A stretch of 64,000 nt of DNA from an uncultured Ruminococcus sp. GTDB lineage: Bacteria > Bacillota > Clostridia > Oscillospirales > Acutalibacteraceae. Each line of letters begins with the position of its first letter. Within the stretch, counting starts at the first letter, position 1. The DNA is taken from contig CADCNI010000005.1 in the NCBI GenBank assembly GCA_902802795.1, positions 1-64,000 of the forward strand, in the 5' to 3' direction. Below are positions 53,316-62,005 of this stretch, piece by piece. The notes beneath the pieces are model-generated. The model had not been told where the DNA came from. It worked only from the letters and a program-made list of their open reading frames with translations, and made no database searches. The translations under genes and the position numbers were made by a program.

Positions 53316-53560
53316 AAAAAAATAAAGACCCCGTCCCCATGGGACGAAATCTCGCGGTACCACCCAAATTCGGAATTTTTCAAATCATTTGGAAAATTCC
53401 CTCTTTAAAATCCCCGTAACGTGGGGGAAAGCGGACTGCCCTCACCGATTCCCAAAGAGGGGAGTAGATCGAACAGTCGGCTCCGGCACCGAAATTCACC
53501 GCTGACCCACCCGAGAATGCTTCCAGCCGCCGGCGTTCTCTCTCTGAAAGGGTGTTTTTG
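53316..53560 (-). promoter_or_regulatory. T-box riboswitch of pheST
   Basis: On the minus strand the diagnostic T-box GGGTGGTACCGCG (plus positions 53365-53353) is followed by a CGTCCC/GGGACG terminator hairpin and a T run (to about 53316). Upstream structure (from about 53560) includes an AGTA-type motif and several stems expected of stem I. A UUC triplet in that region is a candidate Phe specifier. Binding of uncharged tRNA-Phe would favour the antiterminator. Confidence 0.9.
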
Positions 53561-53630
53561 AATAACAGCATCATACGGTTACTGTAATGCCATCCTTGCC
53601 GTTTCACAGATATTGAATTGCTTAAGCTTT

Positions 53631-53659
53631 ATTCTACCATAATCCTCCATAAAAATCAA
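53631..53659 (-). promoter_or_regulatory. pheST promoter
   Basis: On the minus strand TTGATT (53659-53654) and TAGAAT (53636-53631) are 17 bp apart, upstream of the T-box. Confidence 0.65.
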
Positions 53660-53842
53660 GAGTTTTTTGCAGGATTTTTCCGTGTTTCCGTGTATTCCGT
53701 CTATTGCGGGTTTTCAGGACGGAGCGGTTCGTTTGTTGCCGTTTCCTTTCGATTTGACAATTGTCAAACGGCAGACGGCCGAATGTTTTTTATCCGGTCG
53801 CCTGCCGCTTGCTTGATTATGCTTTGCTCTGTGGAGGGTTCA
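53660..53842. other. Intergenic region with palindrome, between pheS promoter and surface-protein remnant
   Basis: No convincing gene is present; an 85-codon plus-strand frame crossing it (53618-53875) has no ribosome binding site. It holds an imperfect GC-rich hairpin (about 53769-53812) that may terminate the minus-strand gene, and the palindrome listed separately. Confidence 0.45.
53753..53768. promoter_or_regulatory. 16-bp perfect palindrome, possible operator
   Basis: TTTGACAATTGTCAAA is perfectly self-complementary. It lies about 95 bp upstream of the pheST promoter and downstream of the surface-protein remnant. Dimeric repressors often bind such sites; no candidate protein is adjacent. 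Confidence 0.4.
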
Positions 53843-53944
53843 TTAGTCGCCTCCGCCGTCTTCCACCATATTTGAAATTTCAATCACATCTTCTACATCA
53901 AACTCTGTGATCTCCATTTCGGGAGTAACGTATTTCTTTTTCAT
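53843..53944 (-). CDS. 33-residue acidic peptide with its own ribosome binding site
   Basis: Starting at ATG 53944, the peptide runs MKKKYVTPEMEITEFDVED and ends GGGD. It has a basic start, an acidic middle and a Gly-Gly-Gly-Asp tail. AAAGGAAAC lies at suitable spacing upstream. The frame is also open backwards into the broken surface gene, so it could instead be that gene's C-terminal tail. Short MKK.Y.TPE.E...F..EDV peptides are familiar to me from Clostridia, but I cannot name their function. Confidence 0.5.
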   Translation of the reverse strand: MKKKYVTPEMEITEFDVEDVIEISNMVEDGGGD

Positions 53945-54311
53945 GGTTGTCTGTTTCCTTTCGTCGTTTTTGTTGTTTGCGCGGCGGTAGTAGTAGGATA
54001 CAAAGGACACTTTCCCTGCCGAGATATTGGGCGTCACGCTTTCGATCATGGCGATACCGACTTCTTCCACATCCGTCGTATCGTCCACAAACACCGCTGT
54101 CAGCGATACGTTTTCAGAGGGCATAAAGAACGAATAGCTTGCGTTATAAGAAATAACCACGCCGTTTCTCTTCCAATGGGAGAACTTTTTGCCTTCCGCT
54201 GTGTCAGCGATAACCTTCACAAGCGTAGAAACCTGAAAATCTTCACTTGTTACGCTGCCGTCGATTTTTCCGCCGTTCACCGTCACGCTGAATATGCCGG
54301 GATTTTTCTTA

Positions 54312-54451
54312 GAGCCTGTTTAGAATCTCGGCGTGTGCGTACTGCGCCGTCAGATTTTTCGCCAGATGAAGGGAATTCGCCGCCGCCATACTGTCGTATT
54401 GCAAGGAAAAGATGCAAGCAGGACGTGCGCGAAGGGATTCTAAACAGGCTC
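54312..54451. mobile_element. Family C MITE (140 bp, IS5-like ends)
   Basis: Perfect 16-bp terminal inverted repeats (GAGCCTGTTTAGAATC and complement) are flanked by a TTA duplication (54309-54311 and 54452-54454). No transposase is encoded. GAGCC-starting ends and 3-bp T-N-A duplications are typical of IS5-family members of the IS1031/IS427 type, so the element was probably moved by such a transposase encoded elsewhere. It disrupts the surface-protein gene. Confidence 0.9.
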
Positions 54452-55379
54452 TTATAACTCACCGCAACCGTGACGGTCGTTTTTGCCTTCACGAGCGTTT
54501 CGACAGCACGCAGAACCTCGTCAGCCGTGGCATATAGGGTATCGTTGACCTTCCAGCCCTCAAAGGTTTGGCCGTCCAGATAGGGCGCTGCCGGAACGGT
54601 ATAATCTCCTTCGGTGTAGGTTTCGGCATAGACCTTTGCGGGGGTTACAATGCCGTTGATGTCAACGCTGTTGATGACAACTTCGGTCTTTTGGAGCATG
54701 GGGATACCCACGGTTCTGGTATCGGTGCAGGTTGCGCCCTGCCACGGGACGGTTGCCGTAACGACGGTCCGACCTTCCGCGCTGTAGGTCGCTTCGGTCG
54801 TTTCGGAAGTGATAACGGCGTTGACGGTTTCCTCATATCCGCACTGACCGCAAGTAAACTTTGCGCTCGCTGCGCTGTTATCCTCCGCCCAGATTCACTC
54901 AGGCGCGCCGTAGCTATGACCTCTTGCCGCGATGACAGTCTCTTCGGCCGAAATGCGGGTATATCCATTGTCGCTCAGCGTGTAAGCATTGCCGTCCGGG
55001 TCTGTATAATACGCGATATTGCCGTTCTCCGTGCAGGTTTCCGCCTTGGCGGGAACGAAGGTATAATCGGCGTTCCCTTCCGCGTTCGCTGTGACGGCTA
55101 CACCGTGATACATCTGTGAGAACGGTTGTATCGGTACGGCACCCGAAACGGCCAGTATGGCCAGTCCGGCCGCCAATGTTTTTTGCCAGATTCTTCTTTC
55201 CATAATGTTTTTCTCCCCTGTCTGACTTCATATTTTATTAATTTTTAGCATATCAAAGGCGCCGTTGTCAACGGATTCCATTTGAATTGCGCGTTTTCTA
55301 CGTGAGAGTCATATTTTTGCGTTATAATGAGAATTTTTTGGTATAATTTTGTTGTGGAATGATTTTTGATAAATACTGT

Positions 55380-55408
55380 TTGACAAATCAACAATCTCAT
55401 ACTATAAT
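55380..55408 (+). promoter_or_regulatory. Promoter of ADH-ALDH operon
   Basis: A perfect TTGACA (55380-55385), a 17-bp spacer and TATAAT (55403-55408) lie about 55 nt upstream of the start codon. Confidence 0.88.
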
Positions 55409-55463
55409 AAATTCCGCGTCGTCTGACCGCCAGCCGGACGGCTGAAAACCAAACGAGGAAAGA

Positions 55464-56684
55464 ATGTATGATAAGATGAATATTTTCAGGAAAGTCTTTT
55501 GCAGAACCTACCAGATCGCCTTTCATCTGGCGTTCCCCATTCTTCCGTACCGTGAACCCAAGCTGTATGAAGCGATTGAGGAGATCAAGGAAATTGTGGG
55601 GGCAGAGCAATTGACCTCTGTGCTGCTGGTCACGGACAAATTTCTGTATGAGAACGGTCTTACCAAGAAGCTCGAAGCGGCACTGGCGGAGTGCGGCGTG
55701 CGCTGCACAGTTTACAGCGATACCAACGCCAATCCCACGGTGCGCAATGTGGCGGAGGCGCTGCGTGTGTATCGCGCCAATCAGTGCAACGGACTGGTCG
55801 CCTTCGGCGGCGGTTCGTCGATCGACTGCGCCAAAGCGGTCGGCGCAAGGGTGGCTTATCCCAACAAATCGCTCGACCAATTGAAGGGGATGCTCCGCGT
55901 GCTGCGTCCTATTCCCACGCTGATTGCCATTCCCACCACCGCGGGAACAGGCAGCGAGGTCACGGTCACGGCGGTCATCACCGACAGCGACACCAAGCAC
56001 AAGTACACCATGAATAATTTTACCTTTATCCCGTCTTACGCTATTCTCGACCCCACCGTCACCTATACGCTGCCGGCTTCGCTGACCGCTACCACCGGCA
56101 TGGACGCGCTGACCCACGCGGTGGAGGCGTTCATCGGGCGCTCTACCACCAAGGAAACCCGTCGGCTGGCGCTCGAAGCGGTGAAGCTGATTTTCGACAA
56201 CATTCTCACCGCTTACCGCGAACCCACCAACGCCGAGGCGCGCCGCAATATGCTGGTTGCTTCCTATAAGGCGGGCGTGGCGTTCTCCAAGTCCTATGTG
56301 GGATACATCCACGCGGTGGCGCACAGTCTGGGCGGACAGTACAATATTCCCCACGGACTCGCCAACGCCGTGCTCATGCCCATCGTGCTGGAGGACTACG
56401 GCGACGCCGCCGGCAAGAAGCTCTATATTCTCGGACGCGCGGCGGGCGTTGTGAAGGAGAATGACAGTGTGCAGGTCGGCGCAAAGAAGTTTATCGCCGC
56501 CATCCGCTCTCTGAACAAGCAGATGAACATTCCCGAAACGCTCTCCGGCATCCGGAAAGAGGACATCCCCAAAATGGCGCGTCACGCCGACAAAGAAGCC
56601 AATCCCCTTTATCCGGTTCCCAAGCTGATGAACGCCAGAGAACTGCAAAAATTCTATATCAAAGTGGCAGAGGGGAGCAAGTAA
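55464..56684 (+). CDS. Iron-containing alcohol dehydrogenase
   Basis: This 406-residue group III (Fe-dependent) NAD(P)-linked dehydrogenase interconverts alcohols and aldehydes. GGGSSIDCAKAVGA binds the nucleotide. The TTAGTGSEVT, GMDALTHAVEAF and HAVAHSLGGQYNIPHGLANAVLMP motifs carry the metal ligands. The N-terminus is about 20 residues longer than many homologues and hydrophobic (TYQIAFHLAFPILPY). GAGGA precedes the ATG. It is co-transcribed with the aldehyde dehydrogenase 1 bp downstream, so the pair could take an aldehyde both ways, to alcohol and to acid. Confidence 0.93.
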   Translation: MYDKMNIFRKVFCRTYQIAFHLAFPILPYREPKLYEAIEEIKEIVGAEQLTSVLLVTDKFLYENGLTKKLEAALAECGVRCTVYSDTNANPTVRNVAEALRVYRANQCNGLVAFGGGSSIDCAKAVGARVAYPNKSLDQLKGMLRVLRPIPTLIAIPTTAGTGSEVTVTAVITDSDTKHKYTMNNFTFIPSYAILDPTVTYTLPASLTATTGMDALTHAVEAFIGRSTTKETRRLALEAVKLIFDNILTAYREPTNAEARRNMLVASYKAGVAFSKSYVGYIHAVAHSLGGQYNIPHGLANAVLMPIVLEDYGDAAGKKLYILGRAAGVVKENDSVQVGAKKFIAAIRSLNKQMNIPETLSGIRKEDIPKMARHADKEANPLYPVPKLMNARELQKFYIKVAEGSK

Positions 56685-56685
56685 A

Positions 56686-58059
56686 ATGGAATTGGACATG
56701 ATAATGCGGCAGCAGCGGGATTTTTTCCTCAGCGGCGCGACGCTGTCGGTGGATTTTCGCCTGAAGATGCTGAAACGGCTGTATGCCGCCGTCAAACAAT
56801 ACGAACCCGACATCGCGGCGGCGCTGCGGGAAGATTTAGGCAAAAGCGAATACGAGAGTTTTATGTGCGAATCGGGTCTGGCGCTCAGTGAAATCGGCTA
56901 CATGATAAAGCATGTCCGGCAGTACGCGCGGCGGAAATTCGTTTACACACCCCTTTCGCAGTTTGCTTCCACGAGCTACAAGCTCCCCACGCCTTACGGC
57001 AATGTGCTGATTATGAGCCCGTGGAATTATCCGTTCCTGCTGTCCATCGAACCGCTTTGCAACGCCATCGCGGCGGGCAATACCGCGGTGGTCAAGCCCA
57101 GCGCCTATTCCCCCGCCACCAGCCGCATGGTGGAGCGCATCGTCACCGAGTGTTTCCAGCCCCAATATGTCGCCGTCGTGACAGGCGGACGCAAGGAAAA
57201 CGCCGAACTGCTCAACCAGAAGTTTGATTTTGTGTTTTTCACAGGCAGTCAGTCCGTCGGCAGGGAAGTGCTGCGGCATACCGCCGAAACGCTGACCCCG
57301 GCGGTGCTGGAGCTGGGCGGCAAAAGCCCGTGCATCGTGGACGAAACCGCCAAAATCGAGCTGGCGGCGCGGCGCATTGTCTTTGGCAAATACCTCAACT
57401 GCGGGCAGACCTGCGTCGCGCCCGACTATGTGCTTTGCCAAAAGTCGGTGAAAGAGAAGCTCCTGAAAGCCATCCGCCGCGAGATCACCCTGCAATACGG
57501 CGCGAAGCCCCTTGCCAATCCCGATTACGGGCGCATGGTCAATCAGAAGCATTTCGATCGTGTGATGGGGCTGATCGACAGCGAAAAAACGGTGATCGGC
57601 GGCACGGGCAACCCCGAAACCTTGCAGATTGCCCCCACCGTCATGGATAACGTGACATTTGACGACGCGGTGATGGGAGAGGAAATCTTCGGACCGGTGC
57701 TGCCGATCATCACCTATGACAAATTTTCCGATCTGTTCCCCCTGATAGCCAACCGTCCCAAGCCGCTGGCGCTCTATATCTTTTCGCAGGACAAGCGCCG
57801 CATCAGGGCGGTCACACAGCGGATTTCCTACGGCGGCGGCTGCGTCAATGATGTGGTGGTTCACCTCGCTACCAGCGAGATGGGCTTCGGCGGCGTAGGG
57901 GAGAGCGGCATGGGAAGCTATCACGGACGCGACGGCTTTGAAACCTTCTCCCACGTCAAGAGCATCCTCGACAAGAAAACATGGCTCGACCTGCCTATGC
58001 GCTACCAGCCCTACGACAGAATCATCAACGGCAAACTGCTGCATATGTTTTTAAAATAA
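56686..58059 (+). CDS. Aldehyde dehydrogenase (class 3-like)
   Basis: This 457-residue NAD(P)-dependent enzyme oxidises aldehydes to acids. It has SPWNYPFLLSIEPLCNAIAAGN, VTGG and FFTGSQSVGREV, the general base E209 in LELGGKSP, and the catalytic cysteine C243 in NCGQTCVAPDYV. It is shorter than class 1/2 enzymes, and the GFGGVGESGMGSYHGRDGFETFSH C-terminus is of the class 3 or fatty-aldehyde type (compare AlkH/FALDH). The start is 1 bp after the ADH stop, with AGGGGAG inside the ADH end. The physiological aldehyde is unknown. Confidence 0.93.
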   Translation: MELDMIMRQQRDFFLSGATLSVDFRLKMLKRLYAAVKQYEPDIAAALREDLGKSEYESFMCESGLALSEIGYMIKHVRQYARRKFVYTPLSQFASTSYKLPTPYGNVLIMSPWNYPFLLSIEPLCNAIAAGNTAVVKPSAYSPATSRMVERIVTECFQPQYVAVVTGGRKENAELLNQKFDFVFFTGSQSVGREVLRHTAETLTPAVLELGGKSPCIVDETAKIELAARRIVFGKYLNCGQTCVAPDYVLCQKSVKEKLLKAIRREITLQYGAKPLANPDYGRMVNQKHFDRVMGLIDSEKTVIGGTGNPETLQIAPTVMDNVTFDDAVMGEEIFGPVLPIITYDKFSDLFPLIANRPKPLALYIFSQDKRRIRAVTQRISYGGGCVNDVVVHLATSEMGFGGVGESGMGSYHGRDGFETFSHVKSILDKKTWLDLPMRYQPYDRIINGKLLHMFLK

Positions 58060-58073
58060 TACTTCATACGACA

Positions 58074-58123
58074 AAAAGGGTGCTGTCTCACTGGGCTTTT
58101 TTCCCGGTGAAACAGCACCTTTG
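58074..58123. terminator. Bidirectional terminator
   Basis: AAAGGGTGCTGT..CACTGGG and CCCGGTGAAACAGCACCTTT form a long stem between the convergent ALDH and htrA genes. Confidence 0.85.
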
Positions 58124-58158
58124 TTGTATGATTTATCAGTCAAAAAATGATCTTCCGA

Positions 58159-59511
58159 TTATCCCTTGTATTCCGACAGGGTGATATCCACAGTATAATT
58201 CTGACCGTTTCTCCGGATGACCATGTTGATGGTGTCGCCCACGGAGCATTTCTTGAGGGCGGCCGAGAGATCGGCGTCGGATTCGATTTCGGCGTTGTTG
58301 AAAGAGACAATGATGTCGCCCGACTGTAATCCGGCCTTTTCCGCGTCGGAACCGCTGTCCACCTTGGAGATATACAGACCCGGTTCGCTCACGCCGTACA
58401 TCCACATGGTCTGGTAGTTGCCGACATAGACCACGGAGATACCCAGACCCACGCGCCCCTTGACATAGCCGTAGTTCATGAGGTCGCTGATGACGGTTTT
58501 AACGGTGTTGGCGGGAATGGCGAAGCCAAGCCCCTCGATGTCGGAACCGCTGGATTTCGCGTTGACAATGCCGATGAGGTTGCCGCTGTCGTCAAAGAGT
58601 CCGCCGCCGGAGTTGCCGGGGTTGATGGCGGTGTCGGTCTGGAGCAGCGTCATGGTCTCGCCGTCGATTTCAATTTCTCTGTCAAGCGCGCTCACAATGC
58701 CGCTGCTGACGGTGCCGCCGAGCTGTCCGAGCGGGTTGCCGATGGCGATGGCGGTCTGACCGACCTGCAATTTGTCGGAATCAGCGACCAGCACGGCGGG
58801 AGTCAGTCCGCTCGCGTCGATTTTCAGCAGGGCGAGGTCAGACTTGGGGTCGTCGCCCTTGATGGTCGCGTCGTAGCTGGTGCCGTCTTTGAGGGTGACG
58901 GTGATTTTATTCGCGCCGTCAATGACGTGATGATTAGTAACAATGTAGCCGTCCGTCGTGAAGATCACGCCGCTGCCCGCGCCTTGGGAAATGTACTGCC
59001 CCATAAAATTGTTGGTGGAGACGATTTCAGTGGTGATCTCCACCACCGAGTTAGCGACGGAATTGGCCACATCCACCACTGAGTAGGCCGCCTGACTGCT
59101 GTCGTCGGAGGTGCGGTCAATGGCCTGAAAGACCACCTTGGAGCCGTCTTCCGTTTTGATGACGGTTTCAGTGGTGCTGCCGCCGCCCATTTTGGCGCCC
59201 GCAAAGCCGCTGGTCAGTCCGATGACAGCCGCCGCCGCGACAGAAACCAAAACGGTGGGCAGGTTTAAGCTGCCCGACTTGCCGCCGTTGTTCGGCGCGC
59301 GGTAGCCGCTGTTCTGAGGGGCGTACTGGTAGCCCGTGTTGTAGGCGGGGGTGGAATAGGTCTGCGACTGCGGGGTGTATTGCTGACTGTACTGGGTCTG
59401 TCCCGTATAGGCGTTGTCCCTCTGGTTGGGGACGGGATTGTTCGCGCCGCCGTAGCTATAGGAACCGTCGCTGCCGAATGGGTTGTTGTTATTGGTATAA
59501 TTGTCAGCCAT
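58159..59511 (-). CDS. htrA: HtrA/DegP-type serine protease with PDZ domain
   Basis: This 450-residue protein is membrane-anchored, with the protease outside the cell. The cytoplasmic N-terminus (1-83) is an unusual Asn/Gln/Tyr/Pro/Ser-rich disordered tail. One membrane helix (about 84-106) follows, then a trypsin-like domain with H195 (VTNHHVID), D225 (KSDLALLK) and S301 (NPGNSGGGL), and a C-terminal PDZ domain (about 350-445). It degrades or refolds damaged exported proteins. ATG 59511 follows AAAGGAG; the longer frame has no site. Regulation by a CssRS-like system is usual, but no such genes are adjacent. Confidence 0.94.
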   Translation of the reverse strand: MADNYTNNNNPFGSDGSYSYGGANNPVPNQRDNAYTGQTQYSQQYTPQSQTYSTPAYNTGYQYAPQNSGYRAPNNGGKSGSLNLPTVLVSVAAAAVIGLTSGFAGAKMGGGSTTETVIKTEDGSKVVFQAIDRTSDDSSQAAYSVVDVANSVANSVVEITTEIVSTNNFMGQYISQGAGSGVIFTTDGYIVTNHHVIDGANKITVTLKDGTSYDATIKGDDPKSDLALLKIDASGLTPAVLVADSDKLQVGQTAIAIGNPLGQLGGTVSSGIVSALDREIEIDGETMTLLQTDTAINPGNSGGGLFDDSGNLIGIVNAKSSGSDIEGLGFAIPANTVKTVISDLMNYGYVKGRVGLGISVVYVGNYQTMWMYGVSEPGLYISKVDSGSDAEKAGLQSGDIIVSFNNAEIESDADLSAALKKCSVGDTINMVIRRNGQNYTVDITLSEYKG

Positions 59512-59797
59512 GAGAAAAAACTCCTTTATCTTTGTATTTCTTTGGATGAAGAAAGCCGCATGCGGGAAAATCCTTTCGCTGCCCCGCATGGTTTTCATTG
59601 GTTACAGTATATTCCTGCTGCGTGATATCAACATGATTGAAATGAAAATAAACTGTGATTTATACGTTATGAATATGTGATGGCAAAGAAGAAACCTTGC
59701 CAAAATTTACGCAACTATTCATAGTATATCCACATTTCGGGAGTATAATAATAAAAATATTTTTACATAATTCACAAGGATGAGAGGTTTTGCACCC

Positions 59798-61255
59798 ATG
59801 AAGCATTTTATCCAAAAAAACAAAACATCACTGATCGGCTATGGCGGTGTGCTGGCGGTACTGCTGGCGGTGGCGGCGCTCTGGCTGGCGATGGGCCGAG
59901 GAAAGAATCCGGCGCCGACAGTCACAGAGGATGTGTCGGAAACCGACGCGTATCTGTCCGATGTGTCCGCGACGGACAATGTATCTATGGACGATGTGAC
60001 CATCGAGCGCGTGCGTGTCACCGAATTGGTGCAGATTGTGGAAAACGGCGGCGACTGGGGCGGCGAGTCGATTGTCCAGCGCACGCAGATCTTCATGGTG
60101 AAGATTCTTACGGGCGAATATAAGGGACAGGAGGCGGTTATGACGCTCGATCTGACCGACATCACGGGCACCGGCAAGGGCGTGATTGTAGCGGAGGTGG
60201 GCGACAATCTTCTCGGCTATTTCGTGACGGACGAAAGCGGCACGCTGGTCGGTACCTGCACCGGCTTTCAGCGGGACGTTCCGCTGATGTGGCTGGGACT
60301 GGGACTCATCCTGCTGCTGGTGCTGTTCTTCGGGCGCAGGGGAATCAAATCCTTCTCCGCGCTGATCGTCACCTGCGTCATGCTCATTTTTGTGATGATA
60401 CCGCTGATTTACAACGGCATGGATCCCGTTCTGGCGGTGGCGGTGTTCGGTTCCGCTACCATCATTGTGACGCTGCTGATGGTTCACGGACCTTCCGCTT
60501 CGTCTTTAGCGGCGGGCTGCGGCGCTGTCGGCGGCGTATTGGTGGCGGCGCTGATTGCCTACTTTATGAAAAGTATTCTCTGGATTACCGGCACGCTGGA
60601 TGAAGAATCCATCAGCCTGCTTTACACCGACAACGGCTCTAAGCTGGATATTTCCGCCATTCTGTTTGCGGCCATCGTCATCGGCAGTCTCGGCGGTACG
60701 ATTGACGTCAGCGTTTCCATTGCCTCGTCGCTGGAGGAACTGAAAGAGAAGATGGGGGACAACATCAAGGGCTGGGAACTGGTGCGCTCCGGCATGTCGA
60801 TCGGCTGCGATATCATGGGCGCGTCGCTCAACACCATGATTCTGGCCTATGTGGGCAGCTCGCTGCAATTGCTCATGCTGTTCAGCGCTTACAACATTAC
60901 TTTAAAAGAAATCATCAACAACGAAATGATCACCGTGGAGCTGCTGCGTTCGTTGGCGGGCTGTTTCGGTCTGCTGATGTCGGTGCCGATCACCTCGCTG
61001 GTGGCGGCGCTGGTGACGAGCAGGGGCGACATGGGGGCTTTCCGTTTTGGCGATCTGGCGGCGGTCAAGGCGTTTGTCGGCCTGCGGCGCAAAGCCGGCG
61101 GCGCGTGGCAGCGTTCTCTTGAGGAAGCGACGAAAAAAGCCGACCGGAAGGAAGAAGCTGACGAGATGTCGCAGGTGAATCTCTTTGAACGCGCCAAGGC
61201 GCATTACGATGAAACGCAGACGGAAGATGCATTTGACAATGACTGGGGAGAGTGA
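59798..61255 (+). CDS. YibE/F-family membrane protein
   Basis: This 485-residue protein has one N-terminal helix (about 10-32), an extracellular or beta-rich domain (about 60-155), and about seven further helices (about 165-410), ending in a charged cytoplasmic tail. SAGCG-like glycine-rich and IDVSVSIASSLEEL/CDIMGASLNTMILAYVG motifs match the YibE/F family, whose biochemical role is unknown. ATG 59798 is used, with AGAGG 11 bp upstream; ATG 59780 is possible. A TATAAT at 59744-59749 is a likely -10. The stop overlaps the next gene by 4 nt. Confidence 0.85.
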   Translation: MKHFIQKNKTSLIGYGGVLAVLLAVAALWLAMGRGKNPAPTVTEDVSETDAYLSDVSATDNVSMDDVTIERVRVTELVQIVENGGDWGGESIVQRTQIFMVKILTGEYKGQEAVMTLDLTDITGTGKGVIVAEVGDNLLGYFVTDESGTLVGTCTGFQRDVPLMWLGLGLILLLVLFFGRRGIKSFSALIVTCVMLIFVMIPLIYNGMDPVLAVAVFGSATIIVTLLMVHGPSASSLAAGCGAVGGVLVAALIAYFMKSILWITGTLDEESISLLYTDNGSKLDISAILFAAIVIGSLGGTIDVSVSIASSLEELKEKMGDNIKGWELVRSGMSIGCDIMGASLNTMILAYVGSSLQLLMLFSAYNITLKEIINNEMITVELLRSLAGCFGLLMSVPITSLVAALVTSRGDMGAFRFGDLAAVKAFVGLRRKAGGAWQRSLEEATKKADRKEEADEMSQVNLFERAKAHYDETQTEDAFDNDWGE

Positions 61256-61860
61256 GCAATACGGACAAAGCAAACGAAACGTCGTCCTTTTACGCGATTA
61301 TTTCGCGGATGAAATACATCGACCGCTGGGCGCTTATGCGCAACACGCACAGTGAAAACCTGAGCGAACATTCGCTGGACACGGCGATTATCGCCCACGC
61401 GCTGGCGGTACTTCGCAACAGGCGCTTCGGAGGACATGTCAACGCCGAACGCGCGGCGCTGCTGGCCATCTTTCACGATGTGCCGGAGGTCATCACGGGA
61501 GATATGCCTACACCTGTGAAGTATTTCAGCGACGATATCCGCAACGCCTATGCCGAGGTGGAGACAGCCGCCGAAAAGCAGCTTCTTTCGCTGCTGCCCG
61601 ACGATCTCAGAGAAGAATATGCGCCGCTGCTCACCCATCAGGGGGAAGACGCGGAGCTGCTGCGCATCGTCAAATGCGCCGACAAGCTGAGCGCGCTGAT
61701 CAAGTGCATCGAGGAGGAAAAAGCGTGCAACCGCGAATTTTCCGCCGCGCGTCTTTCCACCGAACAGGCGATCAGGGAGATGAACCTGCCGGAAGGCGTC
61801 GCGTTTTTGGAGGAATGCATTCCTCCTTTTGCGCTGACACTGGACGAACTGCAAAAATAG
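61252..61860 (+). CDS. yfbR: HD-domain 5'-deoxynucleotidase (YfbR-like)
   Basis: This 202-residue metal-dependent phosphohydrolase removes phosphate from deoxynucleoside 5'-monophosphates. The HD signature is split between LSEHSLDTAIIAHAL and IFHDVPEVITGD. RMKYIDRWALM, RFGGHVNAERAALL and MPTPVKYF closely follow Escherichia coli YfbR. The start is GTG 61252, overlapping the upstream stop as GTGA, with GGGGAGA just before, so translation is coupled to the YibE/F gene. This suggests co-regulation, but no functional link is evident. Confidence 0.92.
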   Translation: MSNTDKANETSSFYAIISRMKYIDRWALMRNTHSENLSEHSLDTAIIAHALAVLRNRRFGGHVNAERAALLAIFHDVPEVITGDMPTPVKYFSDDIRNAYAEVETAAEKQLLSLLPDDLREEYAPLLTHQGEDAELLRIVKCADKLSALIKCIEEEKACNREFSAARLSTEQAIREMNLPEGVAFLEECIPPFALTLDELQK

Positions 61861-61906
61861 AGAAAAAAGATTCTTCCTGCTTTTTTATTTATATATTAAA
61901 AGATTA

Positions 61907-61935
61907 TTGACATTTTGACCGAAATCTATTAATAT
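61907..61935 (+). promoter_or_regulatory. Promoter of repeat-rich membrane protein gene
   Basis: TTGACA (61907-61912), a 17-bp spacer and TAATAT (61930-61935) are present, about 70 nt before the start codon. Confidence 0.8.
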
Positions 61936-62005
61936 ATACGTAGCGTAATGAATCGCTGTATTATGGCAACGATGCTTCGTTGTGTCATGAAAGGATGTTT
62001 TACCC

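Larger units (their letters stand above)
53843..55203 (-). pseudogene. Surface/secreted protein gene broken by a nonsense codon and a MITE
   Basis: The gene starts at ATG 55203 after GGGGAG with a signal peptide (MERRIWQKTLAAGLAILAVSG) and encodes a beta-rich extracellular protein. An in-frame TGA at 54897-54895 interrupts GAPE-stop-IWAED, probably an original Trp codon. The same frame then continues (NSAASAKFTCGQCGYEETV) to 54455. There a 140-bp element is inserted. Beyond it the frame is shifted by two bases. Deleting the element and one TTA joins VAVSYK to KNPGIFSVTVNGG in frame. The far end reads into the 33-residue peptide frame. Confidence 0.82.

Noticed and set aside
53618..53875. 85-codon plus-strand frame
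   Set aside because: It overlaps the pheST promoter and the 33-residue peptide, with no ribosome binding site and no recognisable protein pattern.
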